A program made the position numbers and the translations under genes. DNA of 64,000 bases from Theristus sp. LFF4_11 (Eukaryota > Nematoda > Chromadorea > Monhysterida > Xyalidae), in the NCBI GenBank assembly GCA_030248135.1, contig JASANC010001365.1:51045-115044 (forward strand), given 5' to 3'. The first letter of the stretch is position 1, and the number at the start of each line of letters is the position of its first letter. Positions 23,262 to 33,943 of this stretch are shown here, in pieces. The notes under the pieces were generated by a model. It did no database searches, was not told where the DNA came from, and worked only from the letters and a program-made list of their open reading frames with translations.

Positions 23262-23650
23262 TACGCACAGATGTAATTAATACTCTGGAGACAAATTTTG
23301 ACACACATGCTGGAGATATACAAACGCACAGCTGCATGTGCCTGAAACCTCAACTAACAATTGGCTCTGCAGGGATTGTAAAGTTCTGGCTTGCACCCAC
23401 TGAAAATGCATTGGGACCAGAAACTTAGCTCGGCCCGATTTGTAGGTCAATTACAAGTAGTCCGTTTCATGCAGCCTTGTGCATCAAGGAAACGTGTGTG
23501 CGCGGGCCACAACCTTATCAAAGCCTTTAATTGCGAACATTTAATTGCGTGCCGACACTTGACATTGCAGAAGTCGTTTGTAATACGCTTCTGCATGACA
23601 GAATTGCTCTGAGGCCAGAAGTTTCACTCGACCGTACACAACACACATAC
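23262..23650 (+). repeat. inverted partner of the 14104-14480 repeat
   Basis: This degraded copy shares TGGAGATAT, GCATGTGCCTGAAACCTCAA and CGGCCCGATTTGTAGGTCA-type segments with the earlier repeat, in the opposite orientation. It is non-coding. Confidence 0.6.
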
Positions 23651-23983
23651 CGTATTCGAAAGTTAGCAGGCTTGTGAAACTTCAGGCCCAATAACTACAG
23701 AAATGCATCGAGGTTTGGCTTACACACAAATGCACCAGAAATTTAATAAAGACAACAGAGATGTAACACAAATACATAGAGTCACACATGTAACAGTGCT
23801 ATTCATAAACTCCTGGCTCGAGCATAAAAAACTTCTCAGTTCATACACTACTCTACTACTCCAACTTTTCCCCAGTGGGCGGCGGCAATGAACAACTACA
23901 GGCGAGATCGCGTCGAGAGACCAAATACAACAAACACCATACTCCATGGGTCAGAGTATCGCCACTGCACAATGCCAATCCAA

Positions 23984-26900
23984 TCAATCAAAGTCACTAT
24001 CGTCGTCCTGATTTCTCACCGTCACCCGCATCTTGCGCAGCATCGGCGGATCCCACGGTTGCCGTGTCGGATTCGTGTCGGCGGTGTCGTGCGTCCATCT
24101 ATCCGACAACATCTGCAGCGCACCGTCGTGCGACCATTTTTCCTCCTCCTTCGTCACGGCGGCTTCGCTGCGACGTCTGTGCACACAGGAATTATTCGAG
24201 ATGGCCGAAATAGAAATCAACGGATTTGGATGAAGATTCCCTGTATATTTTAGCCTGGCCCTCTCACACGAAACATAGAAAACCAATGTTGCAAAAACCG
24301 AAATCCACGCAGGCTGATCCTGATAGTCAGCTGATTGGCTGAACTAAGTTCTTTGAAGGTATTATTGGAGTATTATTGAAGCTGTTATTGGAGTGGATTG
24401 GATTATTGGGGTGGAAGGCTAATTTGATTGTTCGGCTCGACTCCACCAGAAGCACAGTTGGGGGCACATGAATTTGCGGTGGGGCAGCACAGCACAATAA
24501 ACGAATGCAGGACGACAGAGGAACGGTTTTTTTCTTTTTTCTTGATTTTCTCGAAAGCACTCGTCTCACCTTCGCGGCGCCTTCGCCGCTTCCCGGTCGG
24601 CGCGCATGCCCTTGATCGGCAGGCGTCGCTTCTTCGGCGACGACACGCCGCCGTCGTCGTGTTCGGAGCCAGAGGACACCGGAGCTGGCTCGCTTGGACT
24701 TGCTCGCTCGTCCGCTGAATCGGACGATTCTGAGGGCTCATGACGACGCTTGCCCAGTAGGGTGTCTGGAGCGGTTTCATGTTTTCATTTTGTTTCCACC
24801 TGTGTTGGTTCGGTGGCGTGCGTGGGCTCATCGACTCAACATTATGAGACAATTGTCATTTTTTTGGTCACTAGCATTTTGGAGTGATTCGAAAGCGAAA
24901 CTCGCTGAGGCACGGATGCAGCTTTTACAACCACACTTCAAGAACAGTTAGACAGATCTAGCTAGAGGCTAGACGTACCAATTTACGCAGCCATTCGGTC
25001 AAAAGCTAGTCCACAAGCAATGCAAGTCTCAAGCAAAGCTCAAAACACTCACCCGACTTTCTGTTGTACTCGTTTTCGTCAAAGTATCGCGTATCATGCT
25101 CATAATCCCACTCGAGTTCTTTGCCTTCGTTATCGAAAACATTCAGTCCCGGTCGAATCTTGTCACGGCGCATCCACGACGCGTTGTCGGGGCGTTCGAG
25201 CTTTCCGCGGAGATCTGTGTGAAATTTGAAAATCTGGGGCTGCAATGACCAGTGAACTGAAACCAACTTCGTTTGCACATCGGCTGAATGGGGCTACAGA
25301 ATTGGGATGAAAATAAATGCACTTTTACTGCCAGTGTGCTTGCTATTTTATAACCAGCTGATTGGTTGCCATGAAATCGGTCTTGTCTCGATATCCTCAA
25401 AGCAATCAGTTGGTGTTGATTTTACGTTTTTTTGGGACAATTCGGAATTCTGCGCGTCATGTCACAGGATCACTTTGAATTTGAATGGAGTCAACAACAC
25501 ATCGGCACAACAACTCTAAAGTACACAAAATACAACAAAAAACGGATCAAATGTTAAAAAGCTGCAAGCAAAAACAGCCAACCGCCAGCCAATCGCTTCC
25601 TCAGGCTGCTCGACAGTATGCCGGGCATTTGGTCGTAGTTCGGGTTGCCGTACTTTCGATAGTACTCGCTGCGGTACTGCGCGTTCGGCGGTTTCACATC
25701 GCGCACGTTCGCGTACCGAATCAACAGCAGCTCGGCGCCGGCGCAGAACTTGCGGCAGACACGCCAGCGGCCTGCGAACAACATGAAGAACTTTACAGTT
25801 GGGCACAACGTATCATTGTGTATGACCTATTTTTTAAACGTGTCCCACTGAAATGACGTCATGTGCCACCCAACATGCGCTTACCGTTCACAGCAAACCA
25901 GACTTTCCGTTTAGCCGGTTTCTTCCCGCAAACAAATGGTGAATGTCGAATCAGTCACACCAAACTGGCATTTTAGTGCCTGTACTTTGACAAACGGGTG
26001 TTTTAAAGCAAATGACGTCAGTTTAGTCCGGACACGTTTGAATAAATCCACAATAATTTCATGTCATTATATTGGCTATATAAGCTGTGATGAGCTGTGA
26101 TCAGTGGGCAGTTTGTTCTTATTCCGGTCGTAATCACTCGAACATAATCAGCAAACCCAATAAACATCTTATATATACTTAGCCACTTGACCCTTTCTGG
26201 CGGCCAACGTTTGGCTCGTACAATCATCATCATCATCAAAGCAAAAATCAAGAGAAATCAATCAGCAACCACGAGAAATCATTGGCGGACGGAAATGGCA
26301 AGGAAAAACGCCAGCAGCAGTTTGCTGAGCAGCAGAGGATTCCACGGGCGATAAGAGAGGCGTCGACGGGAAAAGTTTCACGCGCTTCCGGCCGAACGTG
26401 CGTGCGCCGAGGATTGAGCCGTGATGTGATAGGCCGCAGTGCCGTTAAAGGCCGTTAAAACGTTGAAACGCAATGAAAATTTTAAAACAAATCAATTTTA
26501 ATCAGCCACATGAAACGACGTTAAAACGCAATGAATTTCAAATCAACAAACCAATTTTCATCAGCGAATCAAAATAAAGTGATAAATCATTTCCAATCAA
26601 ACTACGTGATAAATCATTTTAAATTGTTGGGGAGAATGGGAACAACGTATAACTGTGCAATTGCATCTCATTATATTGGCTATATACGCTGTAATGATCT
26701 GTGATCAGTGGGCAGTTTGTTCTTATCCCTGTCGTAATCACTCCAACATAATCAGCAAACCCAATACACATCTTAACCACTTGACCCTTTCTTTATACTT
26801 GCGGTTTTTAGTGTGACCTTCACACCGGGGTACAGTGTAGTCTACGCGCGAGAAATTCTATTCTCCGTGCGATGGATAAAATTCGGTACTTGTGTTGTTG

Positions 26901-29900
26901 TTGCTCTGCGCCTGACTTAATTTTCCTTTCTTCGGACTTGTTACCAAATATTCAACCAACAAAACATAGCCATTGCGACGATCAACACATTTCTTCTATC
27001 ACAAAAGGCAACAGGAAAGCCGAGAAAACACTGCGCGTGTGTGCTTACCCTACGCACACCGTTAACAGCACTGTAATAAATTCTGTGTGTGGAACTGTGA
27101 AAGCGTGCAGGTTGCAATTGAACGAAAAAAAATGAAGGGTTGATGCAATACGCACAACAACATGAAAACCAAACACCAGTACAACTGACACAGATATGAA
27201 ACGCAGTTTAAGACACTAAAATCAACATCGCATGGTAGAAATAAAGTCGAATATTTAGTCTTTTTAGGCTGCTTTTTAGTCAAAGTCAATAAACCAAGCT
27301 AGTGACCAACCCGGCGGCACTGCATGTTTCGTGACGTCCACCGTGATCACGTCCTCGTCAGGCGTGTCCTCCTGCATTTTTTCGGCTTGCTCGTCGGCGT
27401 GCGTCACTTCGCCCGGCTCCAGCTCACCGGGCTCTGGTGGCTCTGAAAAGCAGTTTTTTTTCAGAAACACCGCACACACTGCAACATGTTATTGTTTAAG
27501 AATTCAAGCCTGCCATTCAAGTTCAGTTGGGCCTTTCTGGAGTTCTGGACGAAATTGGTCACACTGGTATGAGAAGCCTATGAGGTGTACAGTCTAGCAA
27601 TTTCCCACGAAAGCTGCAGTTTCTCTGCAAACAGTTTACAGTTTACACACAAATTGACTGTTGTTATCTGCTTCTCAGCCACAAAGGACAACACCAGCAT
27701 CCTGGCATCTATCAGTATCCAACAGTAAACTGATCTGTTCTTGAAAATAGATTTATCAAAGTGTGTGTCTGTTTGGCTGTCTCTTTACAAAAATACAGCA
27801 CAAACCGATTCCCGCCACTTCATTCTGACTGTATCCACCAAACACACGTTACAAAATAAAACCGACCAGCAGGTTTCTGTTGTTGTTCGCCAGAAGAGTC
27901 CGCCGACGTGCCCGGTCTGGTCATCACCGACTGAAATTCGCTTTTGTCCTTGGCCGCCGCCTCCCCCAGCCTCTCCTCCGTGTCACTGATGTCGCTCAGT
28001 TCATTATCGTCTGCTTCTTTCCGCCGTCGCTTGGCATCCGACTTCCAGCCACGACGCAGCTTTTTCGGTTTCTCTATTCCGTCCGCGTTTTCGTCGTCGT
28101 CGTCGTCGGAGCTGCTCGATAATTCGCCTTCTTCCGGGTCTTTCGGTGGTTTGAAACGCTGCAGAAGAAAAATCGAACGGATTTCCGTAGAATAATTCAG
28201 GACAATTATCAGCTGAATGCAACAGAAGCACCTTTCAATGGGTTTATTGAGCCAAACGACAATCCGAACCGGGCAACCAATCCAATCAGCGAACAAAAAT
28301 TTTCAGTTTTATCCGCACGGAAGTCAGTTTGCACTCATTTCCAAATCAGGTGCTAAGCACACAATCCAAACTCGAATAATACCACAAACGTGGGTTCGAA
28401 TTTCACTCTAGGTTTCAACAAAATCCGACGATGTCTGCCGCTCTTTCCAAAACCAGCATCACACCCACCCGAATAGTTTTCGTGAACTCGAGCAGACAGT
28501 GCGCCGCCCAGGCGTCGTTGCGAAACACGAGATTACAGCTGCTGTCGTCGATCCACTCGATCGACTCCGGGAAGTAGTCGGCGAAATAACTGAAAAAAAA
28601 CATTTTGAGAAGTCGATAGTTCAAAAGTATGGACTGTTGCTGCATCGTGTGCCAGTCAAAGACGTATCTTTTCACAACCACGTTGTCAGTTTACAGCTGA
28701 ACCTGACCGGGCTTTTATAACTTCTAAATGGGGTAACTTGCTCCAAAACAAGACTGCACGCCAAAAATGGGTCTCAGACGTGAATCTACTTCGCTGAAGT
28801 GTTTGGCCGCAAACTCAGAATTTCTTTCTTCGAACTCAGAATTCTTCGCTTTCTAATTTCAAATCAAGCAAATGTTATTCAAGTACTCAGCTGTTTCCGT
28901 TTTATTCAGCGCCTATGTCAGGCAAATGCACCAGGCAACAAGCTCCAAACCAGCAAGTTGGGCACATAGCCACAATGCTAGGCCAGGCCAAGACATCAAA
29001 CACAGGAATGGGGGTTAGCATTGGCCATCAACATTAAACTTGAACGGATCAACCAAAGACGCTGCTCACTGGCACGAATGCACGAACACACTGAACCCCA
29101 CACGCCACCCTGCTTACTGCATCACATCATAGGTGCTCAGCTCGTCGACGCCACGCACATGCAGCACATTCATCCGGTACCGCTCAACACGATTGCCTTG
29201 CTTCGTGTCAACGCCCAGTTCCTTGTGCAACCGCGCTAATCTGGCCGAATCCACCATGAAATCCTCTGCAGTGTCCTTGATGCCAAATCTCTCGGCACGC
29301 GCCGCCCGTTTCGCCTGTGGTTGGGTTTTTTGTAGGTTTTTTCAACGTTTTTTTACTCAGATTTAGCCGCACGTGTAAATAAAACGAACTTGAGGGCGCA
29401 AACCCGCGAACAAAGAATTTGGATAAAACACCTTATTGAAACAGCAACTTTTAACGCAGAACTGTCCAAATCAACCAATTTGTATGGTGGTTCTCTGCAT
29501 TTCGGCCTGGCCAACATCATATGCAGAAGAGGGCTGGCCTCATCAGTGATGTGCCCCTCTCGAACCACTTAAGTCAAGAAAGCTTGAGTATTGAGCTTAG
29601 TAATTGAAAACCAACACGCAGAAGGATGACTTTCGCTTGAAGAGCGACTCCACCAGCGCTAACACCAGCAACAGTTACACAATCCGCAATCAGCAGAACC
29701 AATCAATCAACCATGCTGCCCCGATTGTGCATTCCATTCGTGTTTATCATCGTTCAGTCAATCTGCCATAATTCGCAGCGACCTGCGTCTCCGGTGAATT
29801 CAAATCGGGCGCGGTCATGTCCAATCGCAGCGGTCGCCCGGCCGAACGCCAGCCGCGATTCAACCGCTCTCGATCGCGATCGGCGGCCGACGCAAACGGT

Positions 29901-30115
29901 CGAATGATGGCCGGCTCGTTGGTGACGACGCTGCTGATGTCGGACATCTCGCCCTCCTCGCGTTCCTCTTCGTGTTCGCCATCGTCGCGATGCAGTTGCT
30001 GGAACAGAAGTTCTATTTTCTTGTCATGAAGATGCAACGTTTCCGTCCATACTTTGGACTCAGAATGGACTACCACCGAAGGTGCGCTGATTTCGTTCCC
30101 ATTCTGAAGGTGCAT
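23984..30115 (-). CDS. NCBP3: Nuclear cap-binding protein subunit 3
   Basis: NCBP3 binds the mRNA 5' cap with NCBP1 and supports mRNA export from the nucleus. About nine minus-strand exons are visible: 30115-29779 (acidic N-terminus with EEREEGEMSD), 29311-29130 (RFGIKDTAEDFMVD, then VRGVDELST), ~28590-28470 (ESIEWIDDSSCNLVF, the RRM-like WLDD signature), ~28165-27870 (long Asp/Ser-rich acidic tract), 27449-27317, ~25775-25560 (QYRSEYYRKYGNPNYDQMPG, the conserved KYGNPNY block), ~25225-25055, ~24760-24560 (KRRHEPSESSDSADERAS) and 24182-23984. The protein ends DDDSDFD with a TGA at 23984. Introns contain a MITE, a possible miniature LTR element and a SINE-like repeat. The start at 30115 is the first Met of the acidic exon and is less certain than the core. 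Confidence 0.85.
25828..26046 (-). mobile_element. MITE family 1, copy 2 (NCBP3 intron)
   Basis: This is an inverted copy of the 9350-9569 element with the same AAACGTGTCC termini and TGACGTCA palindromes at both ends. It lies upstream of the KYGNPNY exon in NCBP3. Confidence 0.85.
26063..26794. mobile_element. possible miniature LTR element (TRIM-like)
   Basis: Direct repeats of ~130 bp (26063-26199 and 26667-26794) share TTATATTGGCTATATA, GATCAGTGGGCAGTTTGTTC and CCACTTGACCCTTTCT. The 470 bp between them starts TGGCGGCCAACG, which could be a tRNA primer site, and ends near a purine run GGGGAGAATGGGAA. No coding capacity is seen. A simple segmental duplication is the alternative. Confidence 0.4.
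29478..29612 (-). mobile_element. short tRNA-related SINE-like repeat, copy 1
   Basis: On the minus strand, TAAGCTCAATACTCAAGC resembles a tRNA D-arm/box A, and TGGTTCGAGAGG resembles box B. A ~90 bp body follows with matching helices GTGGTTC/GAACCAC and CTGCAT/ATGCAG. A near-identical copy is at 60720-60852 and a deleted one at about 62200-62275. Confidence 0.5.
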
Positions 30116-30445
30116 TCATGAAACAGCATAACAACAGCTAATAAACGCGCTGAAAAGGAGCTCAAAAAACTATTAGCGCCAGGACCGTGTGTTAAGCCTA
30201 ATTCATGGAACTTGAAGCGTTGGCGTCTCCTCACGCGGTGTCACGTTCGCTACACATTCATGACGCAAAAACGTCGTGAAGCTGCTAAAGTAACGCGCGA
30301 GTGGATGAAAAAGCCGTAAAAAAACTTTGCGTTCATGCAAACAGTTCATTCAGCACGAGCTACACGGCTTCTGATTCATTCACAAATGAACTTTCAAACA
30401 GGGCAAACGGAGGGATGTTCATACTTTCGCGGAAACCATTGCAAA

Positions 30446-30966
30446 CAGTAGCGAAAGCGGGACCTCGGGTGAGGGGGGTGTTTGCCTAATTTTAGAGGGG
30501 GGGGGTCAAGTCCCTTCTCGGTGAGGGGGGGGGTGCACGGGCAGCAAATTTTCCTGAGGGGGGGTGCACTGGCAGAAAAATTTTGTGAGGGGGGGGTGCA
30601 CGGGATCGCACGGGTAATACCAAATTTTTGCCTTGGAAGAACACAGAAATTCTTGTAAAATACAGAATATTTTGTGCAAACAAGCTGCTTGTTTGGTCAG
30701 ATACAACAAAATCTATGCAGGGACAGACACAAACGTCAAGAAAAATGCAAAAATTACGGTATTTTTGGAAAAAATTGAGATGAGATTGACCACCGTGAGG
30801 GGGGGGTGCGATCCCGTGTTTTCTCGCAGAGGGGGGTGGGGGGAGTCTAGTACCCGTGTCGAGGTAAAGGGGGGGAGGGGGGGTACACGGGTATCTGCCC
30901 GTGCACGGGCAGGATTTTCGGCTGAGGGGGGGTGGACCCCCCACCCCCCCCGCACTTTCGCTACTG
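30446..30966. mobile_element. G-rich inverted-terminus element
   Basis: CAGTAGCGAAAGCGGG at 30446 is mirrored by CGCACTTTCGCTACTG ending at 30966. Inside are repeated GAGGGGGGGTGCACGGG-type units, giving many G runs of six or more. Open frames on the minus strand (proline-rich) follow from the G/C skew and are not genes. It lies between NCBP3 and the small acidic gene. Confidence 0.7.
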
Positions 30967-31033
30967 ATTGAAAATGGATTGCTGACACAGAGCTCAAAAC
31001 TCATCATCACACACAGTCTCAAAAACAACGATT

Positions 31034-32498
31034 TTATTCGACATCTTCACCCACCAGACTCCGACTACGTCTGAGATGATCCTGCGCTCGTTTCTCGTCC
31101 ACGGTCACCCGGAACGTCACCTCGTCGTCGTCGCTCGATCCGTCCTCGCCTTCCTCATCGTGCGCGCCACCACGCTGCTGCTCGTCACGCGTCAAATCAC
31201 GCAACGCGCTGCTCACGATTGTGCTCGCCTGAGCGGCAAGAAAAAAAACTGGTTGCCTGCCCATTGCCCATGTTGTTGCTGTTGTAGTTTTATTTATTTG
31301 TTCGCGCACCGGTTCCGGAAACCACAAGGTACCAAACGTGCGGTATTTTTGGCACGTGCTGTCTTTTGTCAATGATTCCGTGACCGTGATGATGTTGACT
31401 GAGCAAAAACATGAAGCAGAATTCCATTGAACGCACAAACGAAAACAACACCGACCAATGTCGCCTCCGTGGCCCGGCGGTTAGCACGTTCGCCTTCAAC
31501 TCAGAAGGTGACGGGTTCGATCCCCCACGGAGGATGACAAACTGCCGCCAGTGTAGCTCTTTACTCTAATAACTACACTCGTTTTCAACTAAAGCTTTCG
31601 GATTCGCTGCCCTGCGGGGATATAGCGACCGCAGGCCACCGAAACCGAAATCGGGCTAAGATCACTGGTGCCCCCAGGACAGAGCGGGGCTTAGAGGCTG
31701 TCCCCCTCACGTGGCGAGGGTATTGGTTCCACGGGATGGTGAGCCGTCCGTTCCCCAATCCCATAGTTGTTCTAGGGGGGGGCCTGGGGGGGGCCGGCCC
31801 CCCCAAAAAAATTTCGAATCTATCTCTATCAAACAGGTTTTTTCGGCTCAGCTATTATCTATCTGAAAAAAATTCTCAGCCAGCTATCTATCTGAAAATT
31901 TTTGTCTTCGAGGACATAAAATGAGTCAATTTTTGAGCAAAATTGACCATTTTTGCTCGTAATTCTTGAAAATTTCGCTAATTTTAGGTAAAATACGCGC
32001 TTATAGTTGATTTTTAGTGTATTTTTAGCATTATTTTGTTGTTTTTATAGCTTTTTATCGTTTTAGCTATCTATCTATCAAATTTCAAAATTTTGACCGC
32101 CTCCCCCCCAAAGTCACATGGCCCCCCCCCCCAAAATTTTCCAGCTATCTATCTATCTAGAAAATTTGCTCCAGCTATCTATATCGGCCCCCCCAACCCC
32201 TCGGCTCTGGAACAACTATGCCCAATCCCACCGGAGTTTGGTACCTTCGGGTTTCCGGAATCGGTGGGGGGCGTGCTTCAAATATTAAAAAAAAAATCCG
32301 ACTGACCTTCTCAGCGTGCACACTGCTGACGTCATGCTCGGTCGTCTCAGTGCCCCAATCGTCGATCGGCGCAAAATCGTCGCCGTCCTCAATGTTGCCG
32401 TAGCCGAGGTCGATATCAACGTCGTCCTCGGCATCGACCGTGATTCGCATGTTCTTTGGCGCCGTCGACGACGACGGTGCCTTGCTGCTGCTTGTCAT
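31034..32498 (-). CDS. small acidic protein of unknown function
   Basis: Two phase-0 exons, 32498-32307 and 31229-31034, give about 129 residues. Exon 1 starts MTSSSKAPSSSTAPKN and is rich in Asp/Glu (AEDDVDIDLGYGNIEDGDD). Exon 2 has EDGSSDDDEVTFRVTVDEKR and ends VGEDVE. The donor is GAAG|GTCAGT and the acceptor is CGCTCAG. A polyadenylation-like AATAAAA overlaps the stop. I recognise no family; a low-complexity nuclear or chaperone-like protein is possible. The intron is filled by a SINE plus a hAT-type MITE. It is encoded head-to-tail with NCBP3 downstream. Confidence 0.6.
31291..31345 (-). mobile_element. SINE 3'-end fragment
   Basis: GTTCGCGCACCGGTTCCGG then AAGGTACCAAAC matches, on the minus strand, the 3' ends of the SINEs at 31464-32297 and 36527-36760. 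Only the tail portion is present. Confidence 0.55.
31464..32297 (+). mobile_element. tRNA-derived SINE, interrupted by a MITE
   Basis: The first 70 bases fold like a tRNA: CCTCCGT pairs with ACGGAGG, and GGGTTCGATCCC is a good box B. The body ends in GTTTCCGGAA followed by an A-rich tail at 32287-32296. A 459 bp MITE (31762-32220) splits the body. Without it the SINE is ~370 bp. It lies in the intron of the small acidic gene, on the opposite strand. Confidence 0.7.
31762..32220. mobile_element. hAT-type MITE with 8 bp target duplication
   Basis: The termini CATAGTTGTTC and GAACAACTATG are flanked on both sides by CCCAATCC (31754-31761 and 32221-32228), an exact 8 bp target duplication typical of hAT elements. 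The inside has G/C tracts at both ends and CTATCTAT microsatellite. A degraded relative of its right end is at 32866-32948. Confidence 0.85.
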
Positions 32499-33943
32499 TG
32501 TGGTTTGTTTTCAGTGGTGTCGTCACGTTTTTTCTCTTTTGATTTTAACTTTCCCTGTAAACTGTGTCGTGTTCGAAAACTGAAACAAAACTAAGCAACA
32601 TAAGAAGGCTAAGATAAATCAAGGGTTCAAATTTTTTATTAAATTCTTAAAAATTAAGAATATTTTTTAAAAATTAAATATTAAAAATAAAAATTACATA
32701 AATAAATAATAAAATATAAAAAAATAAAATTCTTTAAAAAATCGGGATTTCTTTTCAAAAGTGTCGCGTGTTTTTTCTTTAGTGTCAATTGTTGTTTTTC
32801 GTTTATCGTTTCTGACTGTCGACGGTTGGTTGCATTTGCAGATTTTGTCTGCAGCTTATCTATTTATCTGGAAAATTTGTTCCAGTCCAGCTCTCATCTA
32901 TCGCCATCCCCCTCAACTTCGCATCTCTGGGAACAACTATGCAAACATGCCGGAGCGTGTGCACGCGCGCTAGTGGATCATGAGCATGAGCATGCCGATG
33001 CCGCGTGCGCGTGCGCTTTAGTAATGAAGCTTTAGGTGCAAAACATAATTGTGGCATATTTTGAATTTGAATAACAAAGAATAAAGTATCACTTACAACA
33101 CAGGCACAAGGGAATTTTTGGGTGTTCCGTCACGCCAATAAAATTCCAAACTCTTTATTCTTCCAAAATCTTTAACAAACCACGTAAAATTGAAACCTCA
33201 GCGTTTCTTTTCTAGCACCGGGATCGGGACCGGACTCACCGTGGAAACTCATGGAAAGCTTTTTCCGGTAGGAGTGTACGGTACCCCTCTAGCACCATGT
33301 TGCACCCCGTGGGGTTCTCGTGACACCCACTCTCCTAAAACCCAAGACCTTCCCCCGTGGGTTTTATCCCCCACCCTACCCCATTCGCAACTCGGCACCC
33401 ACCCCCCGTAGGTACCCCATCCCTCCTATAGTAAATATAAGGTTATTTAGACTTAATACAAACAACTATATTTTACACTTCTTTAAAAATTTATGGCTTT
33501 TTTCAATGGAAAATTTGCAATCAAAATTGCGGGGTGCGGGTGTGGGACACCCTAGAACCGATTAGTACCGGTGCCTTAACAGCAAAATCCCACTTTTACC
33601 CCCCAAAAAAATTTTTTTGGCACACCCGGGTAGGTCCACCATACCTAAAAATGTCTGTCATCATTGGTACAGTTTGCAACATCGACGACGCGTTCGCGCA
33701 AGCCTTTGAATACTCAGCTTACAGCTAGAAAAAAAGTTGACAAAACGGATCGCCGATGGCTGCAAATTACCGGTAAAGCTTCTCGTGCGTTTCTACGATG
33801 AGTCCGGGTAAAGTTTGGTAAAGAGTTCAAAATTTTTTTGATCGAGTTTTTGTTCTGATCCCACGAAAAATCAGTAAAATACGTCAGATTCACAGATGAC
33901 CAGTCAAATTTGTATGTTTTCATGAAAATCAAAAGCAAGTCCA
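32499..33943. other. intergenic, repeat-rich, no gene seen
   Basis: The stretch contains an AT-only tract at 32630-32750, a decayed MITE end at 32866-32948, and C-rich repeat-like DNA at 33190-33640. Short open frames have no protein-like conservation I can recognise. Confidence 0.5.

Noticed and set aside
29480..29580. hammerhead ribozyme as a firm call
   Set aside because: CTGANGAG and CGAAA strings are present, but stem III and the cleavage dinucleotide cannot be placed convincingly. Kept only as a finding to test.
30492..31028. 178-codon proline-rich minus-strand ORF
   Set aside because: It runs through the G-tract element; long open frames arise from GGGGGG runs read as CCC (Pro). No domain and no conservation of frame.
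31464..31533. functional tRNA gene
   Set aside because: Acceptor and T arms are good, but the anticodon loop is six or eight bases, not seven, and a SINE body with an A-tail follows. Treated as a tRNA-derived SINE head.
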